This document shows, one piece after another, positions 24,771-33,183 of a stretch of DNA of 64,000 nt. This DNA comes from DATARH01 sp035550515. GTDB taxonomy: Bacteria; Pseudomonadota; Alphaproteobacteria; ATCC43930; CGMCC-115725. The translations under genes and the position numbers were made by a program. The first letter of the stretch is position 1, and each line of letters begins with the position of its first letter. The DNA lies in assembly GCA_035550515.1 (NCBI GenBank), contig DASZOZ010000135.1:1-64000 (forward strand). The letters run 5' to 3'. The notes under the pieces were generated by a model, which did not search any database, was not told where the DNA came from, and saw only the letters and a list, made by a program, of their open reading frames with translations.

Positions 24771-25292
24771 CTACTGTTTCGGCGCGGCGGCCGGCGCGGC
24801 GCCCGTGGGCGATGGATTTGGGGTGCCGCCCTCGCCTTCGCCAGGTTTCTTCGCCGGCGGCGAGAACATCATCTGCCCGATCAGATGCTCCAGGCTGACC
24901 GAGGATTGGGTGTATTTGATCTTGCCGCCCGGCGGCAGGTCCTTGTCGGACCCGCCCGGCACCAGCGACATGTATTTGTCGCCGAGCAGCCCCGACGAGA
25001 CGATCTCCGCCACGGTATCGTCCGGAAGCTTGACCGAGCGCTCGACGCTCATCCGCACCGTCGCGAGAAAGCTCTTCGAGTCGAGCGACGTGGCGACCAC
25101 CGAGCCCACCTTGATGCCGCTGATGCGCACGTCGCTGCCGTCGCGGATCCCGTCGATATGCTCGAAATCGGCGGTGAGCTGATAACCCGGCACCGAGCGC
25201 AGCTGGCTGGTGCTGTAGGCGAAAAACAGAAACAGCGCGGCGACGACGAGCACGACCGCGCCCATCACGGTTTCGATGACGTTGCCCCTCAT
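24771..25292 (-). CDS. mlaD: MlaD-like outer-membrane lipid asymmetry protein
   Basis: A 173-residue protein with one N-terminal membrane anchor (VIETVMGAVVLVVAALFLFF) and a periplasmic MCE domain: LTADFEHIDGIRDGSDVRIS, GIKVGSVVATSLD and VEIVSSGLLGDKYMSL-like strand. MlaD forms the hexameric ring of the MlaFEDB ABC transporter that moves phospholipids between the membranes. The mlaF and mlaE partners are not here. The C-terminal 30 residues are Pro/Ala-rich. It is 15 bases downstream of the NDUFA12-like gene, a gene order typical of alphaproteobacteria. Confidence 0.9.
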   Translation of the reverse strand: MRGNVIETVMGAVVLVVAALFLFFAYSTSQLRSVPGYQLTADFEHIDGIRDGSDVRISGIKVGSVVATSLDSKSFLATVRMSVERSVKLPDDTVAEIVSSGLLGDKYMSLVPGGSDKDLPPGGKIKYTQSSVSLEHLIGQMMFSPPAKKPGEGEGGTPNPSPTGAAPAAAPKQ

Positions 25293-25307
25293 GGCGCCTC
25301 TCGCCGG

Positions 25308-25682
25308 CTATTCCGGGGTCCACGGCTCGTAATCGCCGGTCGCCGGCGCGCGGTGGCTGCCGCGCAGCACCGAGCCGCGCGGATGGTAGGCGTAGGGCGT
25401 GCCGGTCATGTTCGGCTGATGGTCCTTTTCCCAGGCATACCGCCGCCGCTCGCCGGGCACCTCGTTCACCGTGTGATGCAGCCAGGCATGCCACTCCGGC
25501 GGCACCTTCGAGCCCTCCGGCTCGCCGTTATAGATCACCCAGCGCCGCTCCCGGCTGAACCGCCCGCCGCCGCGGCCCGACGGATGGTCGCGCTTGAGGC
25601 GGTAATACCTGTTGCCGTAGCGGTCGGTGCCTACCAACTCGCCGCGCAGCCAGGTCAAGAGTCGCGTGCCGATCGTCGTCAT
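25308..25682 (-). CDS. NDUFA12/B17.2-like complex I accessory subunit
   Basis: A 124-residue homologue of the mitochondrial 17.2-kDa subunit of NADH:ubiquinone oxidoreductase. It contains LRGELVGTDRYGNRYYR, RRWVIYNGEPEGSKVPPEWH, AWLHHTVNEVP and the C-terminal YEPWTPE. Alphaproteobacteria share this supernumerary subunit with mitochondria, which supports the taxonomic call. It is the first gene of the minus-strand group ending in the DUF2155 gene and is divergent from nrdJ. Confidence 0.93.
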   Translation of the reverse strand: MTTIGTRLLTWLRGELVGTDRYGNRYYRLKRDHPSGRGGGRFSRERRWVIYNGEPEGSKVPPEWHAWLHHTVNEVPGERRRYAWEKDHQPNMTGTPYAYHPRGSVLRGSHRAPATGDYEPWTPE

Positions 25683-25822
25683 TCTTCGGTTCCGTTAGCG
25701 CGCGCGGACTATCGCACCGGCGCCACGCCGCGGTAAAGGGCCGCCGATATCGTCCCTGGGTCGCCCCCCGCCATCGCAAGGGTTGCGCGGTCGGAACGCG
25801 AGTCGCCAGCGCCGTCAAGCGC

Positions 25823-25838
25823 TTTCTATATATTGTGT
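25823..25838 (+). promoter_or_regulatory. NrdR box 1 upstream of nrdJ
   Basis: TTTCTATATATTGTGT agrees with the core of the NrdR consensus acaCwAtATaTwGwgt at every core position; only the first three bases differ. It is in the 285-base nrdJ upstream region. NrdR represses ribonucleotide reductase operons when dATP is high. Confidence 0.75.
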
Positions 25839-25846
25839 CTCGGACG

Positions 25847-25862
25847 TTACAATACATAGATG
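25847..25862 (+). promoter_or_regulatory. Probable NrdR box 2 upstream of nrdJ
   Basis: TTACAATACATAGATG matches 9 of 10 core positions of the NrdR box. It starts 24 bases after box 1; NrdR sites normally occur in pairs, but spacing is usually close to a whole number of helical turns, so this second site is less certain. Confidence 0.5.
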
Positions 25863-25967
25863 TTGATCGACCGCCGGGCCGGGCACATAATCCTGTGGCT
25901 GAACGAATGAGGGATACCGGATCTAGGCGGACAACGCCGACCGGGCACCCACAAAACGGGGGATGTT

Positions 25968-28900
25968 ATGCATATCGCGCGTCGCTTTACCACTGCCGGC
26001 CGGGACCCGTACGAAAGCATCGCCTTCCGTACCGCGACGAGCGAGATTCGCAACCCCGACGGCTCGGTGGTTTTCGCCGCCGAGGGAGTCGAGGTGCCGG
26101 CGGCGTGGAGCCAGGTGGCGTGCGACATCCTCGCGCAGAAATACCTGCGCAAGGCCGGCGTCCCGACCATCCTCGCGCCGGTCGAGGAGGAGGGCATACC
26201 GCGCTGGCTGTGGCGGCGCACCGCCGACGCCGACAAGCTCGCGCTCGTCCCCAAGGACGAGCGCACCAGCGGCGAGACCAGCGCCAAGCAGTGCTTTGAC
26301 CGCCTCGCCGGGACCTGGACCTATTGGGGCTGGAAGGGCGGCTATTTCGATGCCGAGGAGGACGCGCGCAGTTATTTCGACGAGCTGCGCTACATGCTGG
26401 CGACGCAGATGGGGGCGCCGAACTCGCCGCAATGGTTCAACACCGGGCTGCATTGGGCCTACGGCATCGACGGCCCGGCGCAGGGCCATTTCTACGCCGA
26501 CTGGAAGACCGGCAAGATCAAGGCGTCGGAAAGCGCCTACGAGCACCCGCAGCCGCATGCCTGCTTTATCCAATCGGTCGCCGACGATCTCGTCAACGAG
26601 GGCGGGATCATGGATTTGTGGGTGCGCGAGGCGCGGCTGTTCAAATACGGCTCCGGCACCGGCTCCAATTTCTCGCGGCTGCGCGGCGACGGCGAGCGGC
26701 TGTCCGGCGGCGGCCGCTCCTCCGGGCTGATGAGCTTCCTCAAGATCGGCGACCGCGCCGCCGGCGCGATCAAGTCCGGCGGCACGACGCGGCGCGCCGC
26801 CAAGATGGTCATCGTCGACACCGACCACCCCGACATCGAAGACTTTATCGACTGGAAGGTCATCGAGGAGCAGAAGGTCGCGGCGCTGGTCGCCGGCTCC
26901 AAGCTCTGCGCCAAGCACCTCAACCTGATCATGGCAGCGTGCCGCGCACCCGGCGTCGAGGACCCGTTCGATCCGGCCAGGAACCCGGGGCTGAAGCGCG
27001 AAATCCGCGCCGCGCGGGCCGTGCTGATCCCGGAAAACTATGTGCAGCGGACCATCCAGTTCGCCCGCCAGGGCTACGCGACGATCGATTTCCGGACCTA
27101 CGACACCGACTGGGATTCCGAGGCCTATCTGACCGTCGCGGGGCAGAACTCGAACAACACCGTCCGCATCACCAACGACTTCCTCGCCGCGGTCGAGAAC
27201 GGCGCCGACTGGCACCTGACCCGGCGCACCGACGGCAAGGTGGCGAAAACCGTGCCGGCCCGCGCGCTGTGGGACCGCATCGCCTATGCCGCCTGGGCCT
27301 CGGCCGATCCCGGCGTGCAGTTCGACACCACGATCAACGACTGGCACACCTGCCCCGAGAGCGGCCGGATCAACGCCTCGAACCCGTGCTCCGAGTACAT
27401 GTTCCTCGACGACACGGCGTGCAACCTCGCCTCGCTCAACCTGATGGCCTATCGCGGCGAGGACGGGTTCAAGGTCGGCGATTTCCGCCACGCGACGCGG
27501 TTGTGGACCATCGTGCTCGAAATCAGCGTGATGATGGCGCAGTTTCCGTCGCGCGAGATCGCCCGGCTCAGCTACGCCTATCGCACGCTCGGCCTCGGCT
27601 ACGCCAATCTCGGCGGCCTGCTGATGTCGATGGGCATTCCGTACGACAGCGACGCCGGGCGGAGCCTGGCGGCGGCCATCACCGCGCTGCTGACCGGCAC
27701 GACTTACGCGACCTCGGCCGAAATGGCGGCCGAATTGGGTCCCTTCTCCGGCTACGCCAAGAACCGCGAGCCGATGCTGCGGGTGATCCGCAACCATCGT
27801 CGCGCCGCGCATGGCGACCGCACCGGCTACGAGGCCCTGGCGGTAGCTCCGGTGCCGCTCGACGCGGCAAGCTGCCCGGACAAGGCGCTGGCCGAGGCCG
27901 CCACCGCCTCCTGGGACGCCGCGCTGGCGCTCGGCGACAAGCACGGTTTCCGCAACGCGCAGACCACCGTGATCGCGCCGACCGGCACGATCGGCCTGGT
28001 GATGGATTGCGACACCACAGGCATCGAACCCGATTTCGCCCTGGTCAAGTTCAAGAAGCTGGCCGGCGGCGGCTATTTCAAGATCATCAACCGCATGGCG
28101 CCCGACGCGCTGCGCACGCTCGGCTATGACGATCAGGCGATCGCCGATATCGAGCGCTACGCCCTCGGTCACGGTACGCTGAAAGGCGCGCCGGCGATCA
28201 ACCACCGGACCCTTGTCGAAAAGGGGTTTGACGAGGCTTCCCTGAGCGCGATCGAGGGCGCCTTGGCCTCGGCCTTCGATATCAAGTTCGCGTTCAACAA
28301 ATGGACGCTGGGCGAAACCTTCTGCACCGAGACGCTCGGCATCGCCCCCGCCGCCCTCGCCGACCCGAGCTTCGACCTGCTGGCGGCGATCGGATTCACC
28401 CGCAGCGATATCGATAACGCCAACACGTATTGTTGCGGTGCAATGACTTTGGAGGGCGCTCCTCATCTAAAGCCTGAGCACCTGCCGGTGTTCGACTGCG
28501 CCAACCCGTGCGGCCGGCTCGGCAAGCGCTGCTTGTCGGTCGATAGCCATATCCGCATGATGGCGGCGGCGCAGCCCTTTATCACCGGCGCGATCTCGAA
28601 GACGATCAACATGCCGAACGTCGCGACGGTCGGAGACTGCAAAGCTGCCTACAAGCTGTCCTGGGAACTCGGCCTCAAGGCCACGGCGCTCTATCGCGAC
28701 GGCTCGAAACTGTCGCAGCCGCTCGCCTCCAACCTGTTCGGTGACGATGACGCGGAGGACAAGGCGGCCGAGCTGTTGGCGCAATCGCCGGCCGACCGGG
28801 TGCCGGTGGTCGCCGAACGTATCGTCGAGCGGGTCATCGAGCGTTTCGTGTCGCGCGCCGAGCGCCGCCGTCTGTCCAACCGGCGCAAGGGCTATACGCA

Positions 28901-29663
28901 AAAAGCCGTCGTCGGCGGCCACAAGGTCTATCTGCGTACCGGCGAATACGAGGACGGCAAGCTGGCGGAGGTCTTTATCGACATGCACAAGGAAGGCTCG
29001 GCCTTCCGCTCGCTGATGAACAACTTCGCCATCGCGATCTCGCTCGGGCTGCAATACGGCGTGCCGCTCGAGGAGTTTGTCGAGGCCTTCACCTTCACCC
29101 GGTTCGAGCCGTCGGGGATCGTCGAGGGCAACGACACGATCAAGATGGCAACCTCGATCCTCGACTATATCTTCCGCGAGCTGGCGATCTCCTATCTCGA
29201 CCGCAACGACCTCGCGCATGTCGAGCCGGCCGACCTGATGCCCGACACGATCGGCAAGGGCGTCATCGCCGAATCCTCCAACCTGCGCGAGATCGACGAC
29301 CCGGCGGCGGCCGCGGTCGGCGCCGAGATGGCAGCGATCGTCCAGAAAGTCGCCTCGCAAGGCTATGTCCGCAACAAGCTGACCGTGTTGCACGGCGGCA
29401 AGCGCAACGCCGCGGCAACCGCGCGCGCCGGCGCCGCGGATGCCGAGATGCCGCTCTTCGCGTCGGGCGCGCTCGCGGTGGCGACCACCGAGACGATCGA
29501 GATCGCGGCGCTCGCCGCCGACCCCCGCCTCGAACAGATCCGCGAGGCGCGCATGAAAGGCTACGAGGGCGACAGCTGCGGCGAATGCGGCAATTTCACC
29601 CTGGTGCGCAACGGCACCTGCCTCAAATGCGAGACCTGCGGCTCGACCAGCGGATGCAGCTGA
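25968..29663 (+). CDS. nrdJ: Vitamin B12-dependent (class II) ribonucleotide reductase
   Basis: A 1231-residue adenosylcobalamin-dependent reductase that makes deoxyribonucleotides with or without oxygen. It opens MHIARRFTTAGRDPYESIAF and TSEIRNPDGSVVF, as usual for the large alphaproteobacterial NrdJ. The catalytic barrel includes NPCSEYMFLDDTACNLASLN and APTGTIGLVMDCDTTGIEPD. The C-terminus has the Cys-rich CGECGNFTLVRNGTCLKCET zinc-ribbon-like tail. No cobalamin riboswitch is seen upstream; the NrdR boxes are the visible control. No class I nrdAB occurs in the window. Confidence 0.97.
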   Translation: MHIARRFTTAGRDPYESIAFRTATSEIRNPDGSVVFAAEGVEVPAAWSQVACDILAQKYLRKAGVPTILAPVEEEGIPRWLWRRTADADKLALVPKDERTSGETSAKQCFDRLAGTWTYWGWKGGYFDAEEDARSYFDELRYMLATQMGAPNSPQWFNTGLHWAYGIDGPAQGHFYADWKTGKIKASESAYEHPQPHACFIQSVADDLVNEGGIMDLWVREARLFKYGSGTGSNFSRLRGDGERLSGGGRSSGLMSFLKIGDRAAGAIKSGGTTRRAAKMVIVDTDHPDIEDFIDWKVIEEQKVAALVAGSKLCAKHLNLIMAACRAPGVEDPFDPARNPGLKREIRAARAVLIPENYVQRTIQFARQGYATIDFRTYDTDWDSEAYLTVAGQNSNNTVRITNDFLAAVENGADWHLTRRTDGKVAKTVPARALWDRIAYAAWASADPGVQFDTTINDWHTCPESGRINASNPCSEYMFLDDTACNLASLNLMAYRGEDGFKVGDFRHATRLWTIVLEISVMMAQFPSREIARLSYAYRTLGLGYANLGGLLMSMGIPYDSDAGRSLAAAITALLTGTTYATSAEMAAELGPFSGYAKNREPMLRVIRNHRRAAHGDRTGYEALAVAPVPLDAASCPDKALAEAATASWDAALALGDKHGFRNAQTTVIAPTGTIGLVMDCDTTGIEPDFALVKFKKLAGGGYFKIINRMAPDALRTLGYDDQAIADIERYALGHGTLKGAPAINHRTLVEKGFDEASLSAIEGALASAFDIKFAFNKWTLGETFCTETLGIAPAALADPSFDLLAAIGFTRSDIDNANTYCCGAMTLEGAPHLKPEHLPVFDCANPCGRLGKRCLSVDSHIRMMAAAQPFITGAISKTINMPNVATVGDCKAAYKLSWELGLKATALYRDGSKLSQPLASNLFGDDDAEDKAAELLAQSPADRVPVVAERIVERVIERFVSRAERRRLSNRRKGYTQKAVVGGHKVYLRTGEYEDGKLAEVFIDMHKEGSAFRSLMNNFAIAISLGLQYGVPLEEFVEAFTFTRFEPSGIVEGNDTIKMATSILDYIFRELAISYLDRNDLAHVEPADLMPDTIGKGVIAESSNLREIDDPAAAAVGAEMAAIVQKVASQGYVRNKLTVLHGGKRNAAATARAGAADAEMPLFASGALAVATTETIEIAALAADPRLEQIREARMKGYEGDSCGECGNFTLVRNGTCLKCETCGSTSGCS

Positions 29664-29690
29664 CCTATAGGCCCCTTGTTCTTGGGTGTT

Positions 29691-29720
29691 CATGGCGATA
29701 TCAATATCCCTATCGCTATG
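29691..29720. promoter_or_regulatory. Palindrome upstream of the MazEF-like pair (likely operator)
   Basis: CATGGCGATA (29691-29700) and TATCGCTATG (29711-29720) are reverse complements at 9 of 10 positions, separated by AT-rich TCAATATCCC that could include a -10 region. It ends one base before the AAGGGG ribosome binding site of the antitoxin. Confidence 0.55.
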
Positions 29721-29733
29721 AAGGGGTGCTGCC

Positions 29734-30003
29734 ATGGCGACGCAGCAGCTTCTGTTGCATCTGCCGGCCGAGCTGGTCCGCCGCTTGAAGCGCGCGGTGC
29801 CGGCGCGGAGCCGCAGCAAGTTCATCCAGGATTTGTTGGAGCAGGCGCTGCCGCCGGACGGTGTCGCCGAGGCCGACCCGCTCTACCTCGCGGCGCTCGC
29901 TGTCGAACAGGATGCGGCCTTGGCCGCCGAGATGGCGAGCTGGGAGCCGGCGACGCTGGGCGACGGCGTCGCAGCCCCGCGCGACGACGCGGAGACGGAA
30001 TGA
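29734..30003 (+). CDS. Antitoxin of MazEF-like pair
   Basis: An 89-residue protein. The N-terminal MATQQLLLHLPAELVRRLKRA and RSRSKFIQDLLEQALP form a ribbon-helix-helix DNA-binding fold; the acidic C-terminal half likely binds the toxin. AAGGGG precedes the ATG. It overlaps the toxin gene by ATGATG, so expression is coupled. RHH antitoxins paired with MazF-type toxins are common in proteobacteria. Confidence 0.85.
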   Translation: MATQQLLLHLPAELVRRLKRAVPARSRSKFIQDLLEQALPPDGVAEADPLYLAALAVEQDAALAAEMASWEPATLGDGVAAPRDDAETE

Positions 30004-30350
30004 TGGCCGCCACCCCGAGCGGCGAGCCCGTGCGCCGCGGCGACATCTGGTGGGTCGATTTCGACGTCGTCGCCAGCGCCGAGATGCGGGCGATGCGGCC
30101 GGCGGTCGTCGTCACCGCGGATGCGCTGAACCGGGCGCGCCGCACGGTCATGGTGGTGCCGCTGGCGACCGGACCGCAGCCGCGCCCGCCGATCGTCGTC
30201 GCGACGCCGTCGGCGGGAGACGGCCGTGTCGCGGTGTGCGACCAGGCGCGCGCGGTCGACAAGGCGCGCCTCACCCGCACCGCGGGCCAGCTCTCCTCCG
30301 ACGACCTGAAGGCGGTCGAAGACGGCTTGCGGCGGGTGCTGGAGCTGTAG
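30000..30350 (+). CDS. MazF/PemK-family endoribonuclease toxin
   Basis: A 116-residue toxin (115 if the second ATG at 30003 is used). Family landmarks are RRGDIWWVDFD, MRPAVVVTADALN, TVMVVPLATGPQPRP and VCDQARAVDKARL. MazF-type toxins cut mRNA at short sequences. It forms a two-gene operon with the RHH antitoxin gene and lies between nrdJ and the F420 operon. Confidence 0.9.
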   Translation: MMAATPSGEPVRRGDIWWVDFDVVASAEMRAMRPAVVVTADALNRARRTVMVVPLATGPQPRPPIVVATPSAGDGRVAVCDQARAVDKARLTRTAGQLSSDDLKAVEDGLRRVLEL

Positions 30351-30429
30351 GTCGGGCAAAGGACGCACTAGCCGTCATCCGGTGTAGGCACTAGGTTAGG
30401 GGCCAATGACGGTTTGCGCGGAGGGTGCG

Positions 30430-31380
30430 ATGCAATACGGTTTTGGCGCGCCGGTCAGCGGTCCGCTGTCGGGGGCGAAAGACCTGGCCCGCATCGCCCA
30501 ACAGGGCGAGGCGATCGGTTATGATTACTGCACGCTGTCCGACCATGTCGTGATCCCGCGCGAGCTGGAGAACAAATACCCCTATTCCGATACCGGCGAG
30601 TTCCCCGGCCGGGCCGGCGGCGACCGCCACGAGCAGCTCACGGCGGTCGCCTTTGTCGCCGCCAAGACCGACAAATTGCGGCTGGTCACCTCGGTCATGG
30701 TGGTGCCGCACCGCCCGGCGGTGCTGACCGCGAAGATCCTCGCGACGATCGACAATCTGTCCGAGGGACGGCTGACCTTGGGCGTCGGCGCCGGCTGGTG
30801 CCGCGAGGAATTCGCGGCGATCGGCACCGACCCGTTCGACGAGCGCGGCGCCGTCACCGACGAATATTTGCTCGCCTGCCGCGAGTTGTGGACCAACGAA
30901 AACCCCCGCTTCGACGGCAAGTTCGTCAAGTTCTCGAACATCTTCTTCCAGCCGCGCCCGGTCCAGCAGCGCGTGCCGATCTGGGTCGGCGGGGAAAGCG
31001 GCCCGGCGCTGCGCCGCACCGCCAAGCTGGGCGACGGCTGGTATCCCATCGGCACCAACCCGGCGTTCCGGCTCGACACGCTGGAGCGGTTCAAGGGCGG
31101 CATCGAGCGGCTGCACCGCGCCTGCCAGCGGGCCGGGCGCGATCCCAAGGAGATCGCCCTCGCCTACCGCGTCGCCGGGCGCGGCGCGGCGATCCCGGAC
31201 AAAGCCGATAACGGTGACCGCCGCCTGTTCGCGGGCAGCAACGAGGCGATGGTCGGCGATCTGCGAGCCCTCAGGGACCTCGGCGTCGTCGCGGTCGATT
31301 TCAGCTTCGACGGCGCCACCGCCGACGACGTCATCGCCAGTATGCGGCGTTTCCGCGAAGACGTGCTCGCCAAGGTCTGA
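30430..31380 (+). CDS. Luciferase-like F420-dependent oxidoreductase
   Basis: A 316-residue TIM-barrel protein of the LLM class, closest in pattern to the actinobacterial F420-dependent group (TIGR03619-like): YDYCTLSDHVVIPRE, LVTSVMVVPHRPAVLTAK, GRLTLGVGAGWCREEF, VPIWVGGESGPALRRTAKLG. ATG 30430 is set by GGAGGG at 30420-30425. It heads the F420 operon; the next gene begins 21 bases after its stop. The substrate is unknown; enzymes like this reduce or oxidise diverse organic compounds with F420H2. Confidence 0.85.
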   Translation: MQYGFGAPVSGPLSGAKDLARIAQQGEAIGYDYCTLSDHVVIPRELENKYPYSDTGEFPGRAGGDRHEQLTAVAFVAAKTDKLRLVTSVMVVPHRPAVLTAKILATIDNLSEGRLTLGVGAGWCREEFAAIGTDPFDERGAVTDEYLLACRELWTNENPRFDGKFVKFSNIFFQPRPVQQRVPIWVGGESGPALRRTAKLGDGWYPIGTNPAFRLDTLERFKGGIERLHRACQRAGRDPKEIALAYRVAGRGAAIPDKADNGDRRLFAGSNEAMVGDLRALRDLGVVAVDFSFDGATADDVIASMRRFREDVLAKV

Positions 31381-31401
31381 CGCGAACGATAGGAGCCAAC
31401 C

Positions 31402-32403
31402 GTGCTGAAGATCGGATACAAGGCGTCGGCCGAGCAGTTCGGGCCGCGTCGGTTGCTGGAGTTCTCGGTGCTGGCGGAGGAGGCCGGGTTCGACTCGGTG
31501 TTTGTCAGCGACCATTTCCAGCCGTGGAAACATACCGACGGCCACGCCCCCAATTCGCTTGCCTGGCTCGGCGCGCTCGGCGCCAGCACCAAGCGGGTGG
31601 TCATCGGCACCAGCGTCGCGACGCCGACCTTCCGCTATCACCCGTCGATCGTCGCCCAGGCTTTCGGCACGATGGGCTGCATGTTTCCGGGGCGCGTCGT
31701 GCTCGGCGTCGGCACCGGCGAGTCGCTGAACGAGGTGCCGTCCGCCGGGATCGAATGGCCGGGCGCGAAGGAGCGGCGCGACCGGCTGCGCGAGGCGATC
31801 CGCCTGATCAACGCGTTGTGGACCAAGGACCGGGTCACCTTCGAGGGGCAGTTCTACCGGACCAAGGACGCGACGATCTACGACAAGCCGCAGCACAAGG
31901 TGCCGATCTGGGTCGCCGCCTCGGGACCGCTCGCGGCGCAGATGGCCGGGCAGGTCGCCGAGGGGTTTATCGTCACCAGCGGCAAGAACCCGCAGCTTTA
32001 CACCGACCTGTCGGCCAAGGTGCGCGAGGGCGCCGGCAAGGCCAACCGCGATGAGGCGGCGATCGAAAAGATGATCGAGGTCAAGGTGTCGTTCGACACC
32101 GACGCGCAACAGGCCAAGGAGCTGACCCGGCATTGGGCTGCGCTGGCGCTCTCGCCGGAGGAAAAGGTCGGCGTCGAGGACCCGGTGGAAATGGAGCGGT
32201 TGGCCGATGCGCTGCCGCTCGACCGCGCGGCCAGCCGCTGGATCGTCTCCAGCGACCCTGACGAGCAGGTCGAGCGCATCCGCCCCTATGTCGAGCTCGG
32301 CTTCAGGCACCTGGTGTTCCACGCGCCGGGCCCCGACCAGGCGCGATTCCTTAAGCTTTACGCCGAGCAGGTCGTGCCGCGGCTGCGCAAGGCATTCGGC
32401 TAG
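31402..32403 (+). CDS. FGD-like F420-dependent dehydrogenase (LLM class)
   Basis: A 333-residue protein strikingly like mycobacterial F420-dependent glucose-6-phosphate dehydrogenase: GYKASAEQF at the N-terminus, VSDHFQPW with His38 and Trp42 in the places of the catalytic His40 and Trp44, and GVGTGESLNE with Glu107 matching Glu109. HLVFHAPGPDQARF near the end also matches. A Lys in SPEEKVG and Arg in RWIVSSDPDE fit two of the sugar-phosphate contacts, while the loop near LYTDLSAK looks different. It may use glucose-6-phosphate or another substrate to reduce F420. GTG start after AGGAG. Confidence 0.85.
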   Translation: MLKIGYKASAEQFGPRRLLEFSVLAEEAGFDSVFVSDHFQPWKHTDGHAPNSLAWLGALGASTKRVVIGTSVATPTFRYHPSIVAQAFGTMGCMFPGRVVLGVGTGESLNEVPSAGIEWPGAKERRDRLREAIRLINALWTKDRVTFEGQFYRTKDATIYDKPQHKVPIWVAASGPLAAQMAGQVAEGFIVTSGKNPQLYTDLSAKVREGAGKANRDEAAIEKMIEVKVSFDTDAQQAKELTRHWAALALSPEEKVGVEDPVEMERLADALPLDRAASRWIVSSDPDEQVERIRPYVELGFRHLVFHAPGPDQARFLKLYAEQVVPRLRKAFG

Positions 32404-32415
32404 CGACGGCGTCCG

Positions 32416-33183
32416 ATGCCGTCCCGCGTGGAGATCATCGGGCTGCCGGGGGTGCCGATGGTGCAGCCCGGCGACGACCTCGCGGCGTTCGCGGTGTCGG
32501 CGCTGGTCGACGCGGCGATTGCCCCCGAGGCCGGCGATGTCCTGGTCATCGCGCAGAAGATCGTCTCGAAGGCGGAAAACCGCTTTGTCGATGTCAGCCG
32601 GGTGACGCCGTCGGAGCGGGCCAAAAAGCTCGCCGAGCAGACCGGCAAGGATCCGCGGTTTTGCGAGGTCGTGCTGTCCGAGTCGAAGCGCATCGTGCGG
32701 CATCGCGAAAACCTGATCATCGCCGAGCACCGCCGCGGCTGGGTCATGGCCAATGCCGGGATCGACCATTCGAATGTCGCCGACGGCGAGGGGCATGAGC
32801 GGGTGCTGCTGTTGCCGGTCGATCCCGACGCCTCGGCGCGGGCGATCCGCGACGAGTTGGTGGCTTCCTATGGCGTGCCGATCGCGGTGATCGTCAGCGA
32901 CAGCTTTGGCCGGCCGTTTCGCCGCGGCACGGTCGGCATCGCGCTGGGCGCCGCCGGTCTGCCCGCGGTGATCGATTGGCGCGGCCATCCCGACCTGTTC
33001 GGCCGGGCGCTCGAAGTCACCGAGACGGGGTTCGCCGACGAGATCGCCGCCGCCGCGTCGCTGGTCATGGGCCAGGCGGACGAGGCGCTGCCGATGGTGC
33101 TGGTGCGCGGGCTGCGCTGGACTGCCCCCGATGCCGACGCCGCGGCGCTGGTGCGCCCGCCGGAGCACGATTTGTTCCGATGA
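32416..33183 (+). CDS. cofE: Coenzyme F420-0:L-glutamate ligase
   Basis: A 255-residue stand-alone ligase that adds one or more Glu residues to F420-0 using GTP. Family motifs are LVIAQKIVSKAENRF, VVLSESKRIVRHRENLIIAE, GWVMANAGIDHSNV and VIVSDSFGRPFRRGTVGIALG. Mycobacterial FbiB fuses this domain to a C-terminal flavin reductase; here only the ligase is encoded, and no reductase gene is seen in the operon. Its stop overlaps the cofD start by ATGA. Confidence 0.95.
   Translation: MPSRVEIIGLPGVPMVQPGDDLAAFAVSALVDAAIAPEAGDVLVIAQKIVSKAENRFVDVSRVTPSERAKKLAEQTGKDPRFCEVVLSESKRIVRHRENLIIAEHRRGWVMANAGIDHSNVADGEGHERVLLLPVDPDASARAIRDELVASYGVPIAVIVSDSFGRPFRRGTVGIALGAAGLPAVIDWRGHPDLFGRALEVTETGFADEIAAAASLVMGQADEALPMVLVRGLRWTAPDADAAALVRPPEHDLFR

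Noticed and set aside
25683..25967. Cobalamin riboswitch upstream of nrdJ
   Set aside because: No B12-box-like sequence or long leader structure was seen in the 285-base region; NrdR boxes explain the control better.
30391..33168. Long antisense frame across the F420 operon
   Set aside because: It has no recognisable motifs and covers several well-defined genes on the other strand; it is a composition artefact.
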